From: Madurella fahalii
Taxonomy: Eukaryota; Ascomycota; Sordariomycetes; Sordariales
Direction of reading: 5' to 3'
Length of the DNA: 64,000 bases
Assembly (NCBI GenBank): GCA_029876055.1
Contig: CM056876.1
Span: 5,456,001 to 5,520,000, forward strand
This document shows, one piece after another, positions 54,748 to 64,000 of the stretch. Numbering within the stretch: position 1 is the first letter of the stretch; every line of letters starts with the position of its first letter. The position numbers were made by a program, and so were the translations under genes. A model generated the notes under the pieces. That model saw only the letters and a program-made list of their open reading frames with translations. It had not been told where the DNA came from and ran no database searches.

Positions 54748-57539
54748 CGGATATGCTTGTTAGCCTGTCGGAGCAGGCGTGGTGTTTTTTCTTGTCTTTG
54801 GTGTGTGTGTGTGTGTGTGGCGTGTTGTGGAATGGAGGGGTCGAAATGACAAAACTGGAAATCTGGGAAGAGCACGGCGATGGCGAAAGCTGCAAAGACG
54901 TGGAAGTTCATCGCAAGTGCAACATCTTGGAAATATGTGCCCCGCAGCTGAGACCAACTCTCGACCAGTCTGGCGACAACCTGCACGATTTAGTGTGTAC
55001 GTTCCTTATGCATTTCGATGCAACCCCCAGCCTGCTAATCTACTTAGTGTCGTGGAAAAACGCGGTTCCTCCGTGGCTAAGTCGACTCCGCGCCCGCGAG
55101 ATCTCGAATGCTGCTGCCACCACCGCCACCGCCGTCGCCGTCAGCATCACCCGCATCGTTTCTGCCGGCGCCGCCGCCATCGGACGCTGGAAACACTGAA
55201 TTAAAGTCTGGGCCGGAATGGGTGCAGTCAACTAAGGCTCTTGAGGCTCTGGGGGCCACCCTCGGAAGAGTGATGACCGGCACGCGGCGGGATGACAGGG
55301 TGTAGGCTTGGCCCACAGAGACAACGAGGACAACGCTAGTCCTGCAGAACAGCAGCAACGAGGGCGTGGAAGAAAGAAGACGCCCGCCCGTCTGGACCGA
55401 TATACAAACCCTTATCCTGGCACCGTCGGCCAACGTGGCTGGTGCTGGCTTTCCAAGTCCGAGTTGGTCGGTTCTGCAATCGTCATCATGGGTTGCGGTG
55501 GCGGTGCCGCCGTAGCAGAAGCATACTCTTCTCGCCTTCGCCAATAGTCGGTTACAAACTGTGAGCGACAACCGCCCAACGTCATGCACACCATGGCCGG
55601 ATGCCTCCCGACCTCCCGACCGAGAAGGTGATCGGTTCATTCAGCGCGAAAGTCCAATCGGGATGTTTCTACGGGTACGGGGTGCCGGGGCCTGCAGACC
55701 CTGCCAAGCCCGCCGCGAGTCTGTGCCAAGACCTACACGACAATGATTGGGTGTTGCCCGGTGTCTCGACCCGATTGAGAAGGTAAGCAGCTGGCCAGGT
55801 GGGAGTGGGACGGGTGGGACAAACATCGTTTGTGCAACGGAAGACTGACCGCTGACAAGGAAGCTTCCCATCTCCACCAGGTGCTCCAGATCAGCATCAC
55901 GATCACGTTCAGACGTGCATGGCATGAACAGGACATCATTGACCTTCTACATTAAGCAAGCGATTTCGAATATCGTCGACGCCGGCCAAGAGCTCGCGCT
56001 GTCTGGGCAGAGCGGCCATGTCCATTTTGCCCTGCGCAAGTTCGGACCCTACATGTTCCACAGGATTCGGAAGGCGATCCATGTCAGCTTCGCCATGGAG
56101 CCTGCCCTGCCCGAGCATTCCCACAAGATTTCCGCCTTCAGAGGCAGTAGGCACCAAGTAGCCAGTTGGAGCCTTCCGGATCGGGAAGAAACGGCATGAT
56201 CAGGGCAAGAGCGGTCATGCAGTGCTCCGTATGCGCTAAGCGGTACGGCGGACGGCACAACCAGCACACACAATCCATGCTGGTACGGGCAACTTTGTGG
56301 GGGATCGGAACGAGGGCACGGACGGCTCACGGAGTCATAGTTGGATCGGATAGGTAAGAGTTGCGGGAAAGGCTTGTCACTCTGTCAAAGGAGTAGTGTT
56401 GATTCTCCTGACTGCTGTTGGCCGTTGAGGCCGGAAGGCGCATGGTGAGGAGCGTCTTCATCATCCCTTCCTCGCGTTGAGAATTGAGGTACTGAGAAGC
56501 ATTCACAGTAAACGTACCGCGGGCAGCGTCCCCGGAGCGCTCCAGCCCGGTGTCCGATATCCACCACAGAGGTCTGAAAGCAGTACCACGTGCCGGGTGT
56601 GCCCGCGTGGAGAAACTCACGCCAGCGCGGCGCGTAGCCTGGGGCCGTTAACGGCGCGCTACAGCTCGTAGTACGGCCTCGGCGATCCGGGTTTGTGCGG
56701 CCAGTCCTCTACCGGCTTGATGTCGAGCGGGTCCGAAGCGATGGACTGTATGAGGGTCTCCTCCTCGGACCGTGGTGGGTCGGGCTGCAATCTCTCGGGG
56801 GCAAGTTCGCGACCCGGTAGGTCAGCGTCTGCACGGCGGTGTGCGCCGCGTTGTTCCCATGCCACCGCCTCCCTGACGCTGTCCAGCTCGCACACACCGC
56901 GCGGTCCGACTTCATTTCCAGACTGGAGCTGGCTCGCCTCGCCATGAATACATGATGTCACAAAACCGCCAATGGGCAAAGGGCCGAAGAGCACCAAGCA
57001 ACCGCACTTGAGTGGTTCTATACGTTTTTCTCCGAGGAAGACGCCAGCGTCTCCACGGGGCGACTGACACCTGGCCAACCCATGATAGACTTAAGTAGAT
57101 TCTTGTAATCAATTTGCCTCTACATTCGGGGATGCCAGTGACGTGAGTTGCCTATATGATGTTTGTCGCCGAGAGAATCTGAAATTCGCACAACTCACAT
57201 CCATCGCTGCGCACTCCGCTGGCCGCACTACGCAGACCACCCACGCGAAGCTCGCGCCTGTCGAGCAACTCCTCTGTGTGCCCCGGCCGCCTGCATCCGA
57301 GTAGAGGTCAGAAGAGCTTTGACCAACCACCCCTCACACGGCAGTCTGCACATAAATTCCGCAGCCCTCTTTCCAATGATCCTTTCCTACTGCGTGCACA
57401 ACACACAAAAAGAAAAAGAGAAAGACATCGAAAATCGTGCGCCATCAACCCATCGATCGCGTCATAAAATGTATCCTTCCGCCCATCTATTAGACTGGGT
57501 TCTTGTACTGTTGCTAACCTTGGACCTTCCAGATTTTCG
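54748..57539. other. 2.8-kb GC-rich stretch without a confident gene
   Basis: Holds a (GT)9 microsatellite at about 54801-54819. Several overlapping GC-rich ORFs on both strands (for example 55077-55640 minus, 56659-57078 minus) lack recognisable domains. The best spliced candidate is on the plus strand: an exon from ATG 55601, donor GTAAGC at about 55785, acceptor AAG near 55860, continuing in the frame that ends at 56199. It matches nothing I know and is left unannotated. The last bases before 57540 look like a 5'-UTR intron acceptor (CTTCCAG). Confidence 0.4.
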
Positions 57540-59242
57540 ATGGCTTCCAACCGCAGCGCCCCGCAGAGCCGACGGGGTGAGCAGCCTCGCAAGAGACGTC
57601 GTATCGAGAACGCCATTGAAGAGCTTGTCGATCGCGAATTGCGACAGCGGCAGCTTGTGACGGATCCCGCCAAATTCAAGTGGGATCGAAATCAGATTCA
57701 AGTTGAGCCGGGCTCGACGCTCAAGTTCATCCACATCGACGAGAACCGCGTCCTCGAGGACCGCAGAGGTTGGGAGCCAAGTCTACTCGAGACCATCCCC
57801 CCGCAGGTCAACTGGTATGCCAGCAACAAAAACCGTAACTGTGCAAACGGCTACGTCATGAAAGGTGTTGCCGACAACGCCTCCGCCGAGGCCCTAGTCA
57901 ACACCTTGTTGGAGTTGTGCAAGAAGCACAACACTCCCACGTGGAACATCTACCTGGAGCTCGAGTCCTCCAAGATGTCCTCCCTCCACCGGAAGGAAGT
58001 CTGCGAGATGCTCGACACGCGCCGAGCCCAGCATCCGGAACCGGACTTGAGCATCAACATGCCGGATCCAAAGCGGAAGGGCAGAGGCCCGAAAACGCCT
58101 GGCAACAGCGAAGACAAGTGTGCCAACTGCGGCAACACCGACCATAAAGCCAGTCACTGCCAGTGGCCGTCCGTCAGGCACGGCTCCATCAGGGCTTGCG
58201 CCTTGTGCAACGACGCGAGCCACGTCCTGGACAACTGTCCCAAGCTCAAGGGCGTCGATGTCCAGTCCACCGAGTTCTTGAACAAGGCTGGTAGCCTGCT
58301 CATGTCAGATCGGGGCCATAAACCCCAGCTCCGTTCTGAAAGGTTTCCGTTCTACGACCTCCTCAAGGTCGGCTCCAAGCATCCCGGTAACACGCTGGAC
58401 TTGAATGGCGTGTATGTATGGCCTTGGAGCAACGAATTCGCCAAGAAAGTCGCCGTGTGCAAGCCGGGCGACCCTATCCTCCGTGGCAAGCTCCATCCAA
58501 AGGAGTTTGTGCACGGCAAGCACACCAGCTTTGATCTGCCGGCCGATCCCTTGTTCGACGGCAAGTCGGTCGCGGAAATCCGCCACATGAGGGGTACCGG
58601 AGCCCTCGACACTGACAGATTCGTCTCCAGCGGGACGAGGAAAAGATCCTCGCGGCCAACAAGCCCGAAGGTCAGGCCGCACGCGAAGATACCGCCCTCA
58701 TGGCCGCCTTCGCCCAGCACGGCGCTCTAAAGAAAGGCATCATCAAGACCCCGGATAGATTTGCCGCCGACAGAACAGTCATCAAGCAGGAGGACGATGA
58801 TGGCGACCTCGTCCCGACCGACGCGGCGGTTCCGGGCCCTTCCCACCCATCCGCGCCTGCCGGTCATACCGTCGTTAACAAGGCCACGTTCCGGATTGTT
58901 GTTAGGGTCAACGACAAGAACGAGCCTACATGGCGCCGGGAGTACAACCAGGCGCCTCCCGGAAACGAGGGTGAGAAGGACTCGGTGCCGAATAGCGGAT
59001 TTAACGCCGTAGACCCTTCCATGTCGGAGCGTGCAAGACGCGCCGTCAGGGAGTACTACAGGAAACCCTTAACGGTTGCGCCATCCAGCAGCTCAGATAG
59101 CAGCAGCCTCCACCAAAGGCTGTCTCAATTGGCCGAATGCAAAAAGGCCAATCACGGCCCGCCCGCAGCGCCGGCCCGTCACATCGCCGCCCCGCCTGCT
59201 GCCCCGGCCCGCCCCTTTGCCGAGCCGCGTCGCCGCCCCTAG
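57540..59242 (+). pseudogene. two-zinc-knuckle (CCHC) protein gene, split by a frameshift
   Basis: From ATG 57540 an open frame runs to 58730. The N-terminus is basic (RKRRR). Two CCHC knuckles follow near residues 193-206 (CANCGNTDHKASHC) and 218-231 (CALCNDASHVLDNC), then FPFYDLLKVGSKHPG and HGKHTSFDLPADPLFDGKSV. Around 58600-58625 the protein-like signal moves to another frame (RLQRDEEKILAANKPEG), which continues through the ATG at 58700 to 59242 with an acidic/Ser-rich and Pro/Ala-rich tail. A conventional intron does not fit (the only GT..AG pair is 25 nt and out of phase), so a frameshift or sequencing error is likely. Knuckles suggest RNA or ssDNA binding; no protease, RT or integrase is nearby. 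Confidence 0.68.
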
Positions 59243-59989
59243 AGGCCCCTGGCCACTCCCAGGAACGCTGGCAGGAGCCGCAACGTCCCCACCGCAAGCC
59301 CGGGTTGGGGTCCGTCGCTCCCACGCAGCTACCCACGCCCAAGGGTTAGAGCGGGATTGAAGCCGATGCGGATTAAGCTAACATCGGCGTCCATCCTGTT
59401 CCTCAAATTTTTTTTGGTAGACAATAAACTCGTTGTCTCTTGCCTTTGCAACTCTGACTGTGAAGCAATCCTGACTTCTGACTTGCCCGATGCGAAGCCA
59501 TCTCACTAACATGACTGCTTAATTAATCTAGCATTTGTTGTGTAATGTTGCTTCCCTCGCGGTGACCAATCAGCGATTTGAGGTGACCAGAGCCGTAATC
59601 GAGGGCTGTGGGCAAGCGTGCCATCAAAATTTACGAGTTGTTCTCCGGAGGAACTGCGAAAGCTTAATCGCTCGGTCTAAACCTACTCCAAGTACTCTAT
59701 ATCCATCCCAAGGCAGACCGCCGCGGTCTCTCTCAAATGCTCGGCAAATTTGTTTACCCGCCGCGATCCATGCAACTTTTTCTCCACAACAGCAGGACTT
59801 CTACTTGCGTTGTCCACCACATGGTTACAACCGGCTCCAGATCGACGCCTACGACGGACTTCAGGTGACATGACGACAAGGATGATTCGCAGGAAGTCTG
59901 GGACCTGAGTTCCCCGAGCAACAGCATATTAACAACATTTGCCTCAATCGTAGTCTGGGGAACACGACAACCCCGAAGGAATCTGTGTC
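59243..59989. other. intergenic region
   Basis: No gene supported between the zinc-knuckle gene and the decayed ATPase gene. Confidence 0.4.
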
Positions 59990-62900
59990 AGTTCTTGAGC
60001 AAGCTTGTATTATGTATGTCGCTCAGGTACCGTTGCGGAATTCTGTTGCTGACACAAGCGGAACCCGAAGGTTTGGCGAGCCAACTCTACGAAGCGCCGA
60101 CGCATTTCCTGCTCGAAATCATTCAAAATGCGAAAGACAACGAGTACGGTGCGGTGGAGCTGACATTGGTTATCTCCTACACTGGAATCCACATCCAAAT
60201 CGAGTGCTACGAGCTCGGCTTCACCCCCGAAAATGTTGACGCCATTTGCAGCTTGGGTCGGAGCACCAAGAAGCGACCCGGAGATGCCACGTCTTGCTTT
60301 GGCGAGAAGGGCATTGGCTTCAAGTCCGTCTTCCGTGTCGCCGATGTCGTATGGGTCTCCTCTCTCGCGTACAACCTGAAATTCGACTCGCGTTCGCAGC
60401 TTGGCATGATACACCCATTCCGGATGGCTTCCCAGTAATCAGGATGGACATCCTTCTAATCACAGCTCAGGAAAAACGGCGTCAGCGTCACGACGCATGC
60501 CCCCGTTCACACCGAGCTAACGACCTTCGATGCACGGATGCTCTTATTCCTTAGGAACCTACAAACGATCCGCATCGTGATGGATGAAGGTGGCCTAGAC
60601 TCGGATGATATATGCACCCGCACATACTATCGGTCTGAGGGCGAGTGGAATGGAATTGCTATGCGCAGTTTGACACAGGGTGACGGTACCAAGTGCTACG
60701 TAATCCAGAAACATATTATCATAGCTCTCCCCGACGAGCCAAGAAGACCGGGTGCCTCGTCTATCGAAGTAGTGCTAGCTTTTCCAATCTAGGACAACGG
60801 ACCAGTGGTATCGCTACAGCAAGTTTTTGCCTTTCTGCCAATCCATGATTTCGGCTTCTCGGTACGATGAGTCGAGAGATTGCCCTTGTCTTGTGTGGTG
60901 GCTCCTACTTATCTCAATAACCCTACGACTCCAGGCTCTAATGCAAGCTGATTTCCTCCTGACGGAAGAGAAGGGGTGGAGGGATCCAATTCGCGAAATC
61001 AGATGCTCAGGGCAGGGCTTGTCCAAGCATTTGAGATAGCCGTCAAGCTGTTCGAGAACGCACAGCTCACGCACACCTGGATCCGCTACGTACCGGAGCC
61101 ATCGCAGTCCAATGGCTTCTTTGATTGTCTGAAGAGGAGTGTCTGCGAAACTCTCGCTGACAATCGTATCTTGATAACGTGGAACGAGTCGCCACAATGA
61201 CCAAACAAGGCATTGTATATATCCCTGAGAATTTCCCCGGCCGTGATGGGGTGCCGCAGACCCTGCGTCTTGAAAACAAAAATCTTTACCTGTCCTGGGT
61301 ACAGCGACTCGGACGTCAAGTATCTCAAACGCCTTTGGAGTCAAAGAAATGGAAGAAACCGGCTTCATCAATGAACTGCAAGCGCTAATCAACGATGCTT
61401 TAGCCGACTTTGCCAACAAGCCTATCTCATTGCACTCTAGTCTCTCCAACGCTTTGAATGGCCTCCTTGCGAGTCGGATGTTTGATGGGACTCAAAGCTC
61501 CGTGTTGAAATTGATTAACCTTTGGACGGGGGAATGGATATCGCCAACGATGAGCGCCAGGGTTTTCTTTCCGTCCGACCAAGAGTGAACTATTCCCGGA
61601 GGCACCGATATAATGGTGGTGGGCCTTGAAGCTGCAAGTGACCCGGCAGTTGCCAGCTGTACTCCCGGCTGGGAGTGACTCAGTTTGTGATATCCGCCGT
61701 CCAGAACCGGATTATTGAAGTTCACTCTCTCGACAGCAAGCCGACATCGATATCAAGAGCCAATCTGATAGCCCGGGCCCACTTCCTTTTAGAACACGGT
61801 GGATAAATGCCAGCAAGGCCCCAGTTTGGTGGTTACGGATAATTAAAGGGCAGTACATCCACGCGGACGAGGTCTATCTCGGCTCTAACGACGACGATAA
61901 TCCCTGTCTCGCAGCAAAGGTGTGCTCCAGGACCGGGGACTTGTTCAGTTTCCTCCACCCAGATAATCTATCTGCGAGCCCGAAGGACCAGCAGGCCTAG
62001 ACATAACGGCTTGAAGAGAGCCTTGGCGTCATGAAAATTCTCCGGCTCGTAACTGCTGAATTTCCATCGAGTCTCAGCCCAGATTTTTGGTTTATGATCC
62101 GGAAACTTCCTCCCGAACGTTGGCTCGGAGTTCTCTGTAAACACGGGAAAGACTACGAGAAATGGGTGGGGCTGAACGAGGACGGCGGTGTGTCGCAGGA
62201 GGGCAAACAGGGTGCGGACGCAGAGCGTCTACGGGCCGAGCTTGCCATGGCTAATGTCAGGCGGAAGCACGGCAAATTTTACCTTCTTTCGACGACATTC
62301 CTACCAGTTCGTGGATATGGCTTGGCTTGCGACTGCCAGGGCGCTCTTCTCTCCATTTCGGACCCCACCCATCTGCGCTGCGGGTTCTGAAGCTCCTCGG
62401 TGTCGTGGTCGAGAACGACGCACGATTCTTCTTGAGATGTCTATCTGAACGGTCGGGGAAACCCACCACACTATCCATGGTGAAGTTTCTTCTCAACCGA
62501 GTTGAGGACCTTCGTTTGGATCATTGCAAGAAGGACATTGGGTAAGCCTCCGGCGAGAGGGAACTCGTACGCAACCCATGTTCCATTTCGCTGACTGCCG
62601 ACAGATGACCAGGCGTGAGTTTTACGGTGCGAAGCGATTAATATTTGTGCCTTCGCCAGAGTCCCACACAAAGCAAGAGCAAGAGCAAGAAGCGACGCCA
62701 CCCACCTTTGGAATCCAGTCAAAATCGCCCAAAGATAGTGACAACGATGGCGGGGACTGGGATATTATTGACAACGACGACGAAGTCTCGCAGGGACAAT
62801 GGTACCATCCTGACCATTGTCTATAGGCCAGACCGCCATATTTCCGTATGAATGCCGGCCTAAGTAAGTATCCAGGCAATAGTCGTCTCTTTTTAGACAT

Positions 62901-64000
62901 ATTGGGTATCGGCAACGTCAAGTTCAAGCATTTCATCTTGGAGTTGCGCTCCTTTGTAGAGAGCGATTCCCTACTGTACATACGCAAAATTGTGATGGCG
63001 ATGAGGAAACTCATCCGCAACTTCGGCATCCAGGATTACCACCGCCGGGACATGGTGGGCTTGACCATTTGGCCCGTCCGCATGCCAGCACCAGCAACTG
63101 ACGCGCCTGGTTTCCGGCTCAGGTCCCATGGAAGCCCAGGCGGGTGGTTCATCGCCGACACCGTGCACTACGGACATATCTTCAAAAATAATGTCCCTCT
63201 TCTTGCCCGACTACGACATCTTTCACATGCGGTCCCTGTTCTATACCGTGGGACTGGACTCTAGGTTCATCTCGACGGTCTATGAGTGTGCCCTCCTCAC
63301 ATCGCGACACGTCGAAGACGACTACCTCACTAAATTGTTTCGTTCCAAGTTTCGTTTTGTGGAGAGGTAAGGCCGGTCAACCAGGCTAATAGCCGGAACT
63401 TCGACGTGGAGCACTAACTGTTCTCGTCAATTGACAGGGTTGTGGATACCCTACCTGATCCGTTAGAGACGGCATCGCGTATGGAAAAATGGTCTAAGCT
63501 TAGAATACCCAGAGAGGAGGAGATCGTCGTGCGATACTTCATTCAAGACGGCGGTCAGTCGATTGAAGCAGGGTCCTTCCAACAAAATGCAGTAGTGGTT
63601 AGTGATAAAAGCGGTGAGCTCAACATCTACATGGTCGCCCTCGTATTTTGAAGTCGGCCGGACCTTGGACGATCTCCTTTAGTCGCTGTCACCACATCTT
63701 GGGATAGATCTGCAGAGAGACGGTAGCCAGGTCCGCATGCTGGGGGCCATCCTCATGACAGAGAGCAACATACGTATCAACAAGATGCTCGAGAAAATGG
63801 CATCCCCGGCAAGAGGCACAGCGACGACGGCGACGATGACTAGCTTGCCGAGGCCAGGGTCGGTGCTTACTCCCGTACATGGGGACACCTCATGGAAGGC
63901 GATGTCGTACAATTCTATATAGTCACGTCTGACAACTTTTATCGATCGTATGGCCTGTCTACGACGTCGTCGTCGAGTGGCGGGAGAAGACCGAAGTGGG
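59990..64000 (+). pseudogene. decayed HSP90-like ATPase gene of the NO VEIN type, running off the window
   Basis: Plus-strand fragments in changing frames follow the order of a large fungal HATPase (Nov) protein. The N-box HFLLEIIQNAKDNEY lies near 60102-60146 and the G2 box GEKGIGFKSVFRVADVVW near 60302-60355. ARMLLFLRNLQTIRI follows near 60534. EVVLAFPI then meets TAG at 60790-60792, after which the frame reads on (DNGPVVSLQQVFAFLPIHDFGFS). A possible intron (GTACGA...CTCCAG) leads to QADFLLTEEKGWRDP. Later pieces include KLLGVVVENDARFFLRCL, LFLDILGIGNVKFKHFILE and PLLARLRHLSHA. Several frameshifts and stops occur. Such proteins have unknown roles; the nucleotide site suggests a GHKL chaperone-like ATPase. 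The right edge cuts the gene. Confidence 0.68.

Noticed and set aside
55077..55640. 187-aa minus ORF
   Set aside because: GC-rich frame overlapping several others on both strands; no recognisable domain.
55601..56199. spliced two-exon plus-strand model
   Set aside because: Splice sites are acceptable but the product resembles nothing and the frame choice is arbitrary.
56659..57078. 139-aa minus ORF
   Set aside because: No domain or signal; plausible only as an exon, but no partner exon could be defended.

Overview
The window reads as nuclear DNA of a filamentous ascomycete, most likely a sordariomycete (the order is my inference from protein style, not a search). Genes carry short spliceosomal introns of about 44-76 nt with GTRNGT-like donors, CTAAC/CTGAC-like branch sites and YAG acceptors. 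GC-rich genes alternate with AT-richer, gene-poor stretches, and some stop codons sit at CAG>TAG or TGG>TAG/TGA-type changes.

Left part (0-23 kb) is a dense housekeeping/metabolic block. In order: a secreted single-pass membrane protein, an EXPERA/TMEM97-type sterol-binding protein (-), a degenerate tRNA-Leu-like locus, a YVC1-type TRP calcium channel, a BCS1-like AAA ATPase (-), an HSL-type alpha/beta hydrolase (-), an APH-fold phosphotransferase with a changed metal-binding Asp, a DUF2263 poly(ADP-ribose) glycohydrolase (-), an SDR oxidoreductase, a PNPOx-like flavoprotein (-), a C2H2-like nuclear protein, a berberine-bridge-type FAD oxidase (-), a SET protein with a signal sequence (-) and a secreted glycerophosphodiesterase (-). 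Multi-exon models were checked by frame arithmetic; the spliced lengths are all multiples of three.

Middle part (23-46 kb) is patchier. It holds an MFS transporter, a relic of a polyketide synthase ketoreductase domain, an SLC4/BOR1 anion transporter (-), a SET-domain protein, an arrestin-like gene with an early stop, a secreted six-bladed beta-propeller protein, and a run of broken secreted-protein genes: a DUF7136 gene with a stop just after its signal peptide and two multiply frameshifted genes, the first related to the N-terminal domain of killer-toxin-type chitinases. MFS + PKS relic + propeller look like leftovers of a secondary-metabolite locus.

The 46-50 kb segment is a transposon nest: a 589-bp TIR element (TA target duplication, internal microsatellite), then a 2.45-kb Fot1/pogo element whose transposase is split by a 585-bp LTR mini-retroelement. 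The mini-element has identical 136-bp LTRs, a 5-bp target duplication and a primer-binding region perfectly complementary to its own LTR.

Right part (50-64 kb) has two small secreted proteins (one cysteine-containing with a Kex2-like site, one built of KGKGKEQS repeats), an orphan 415-aa protein, a two-zinc-knuckle protein split by a frameshift, and, running off the right edge, a decayed HSP90-like-ATPase (NO VEIN type) gene.
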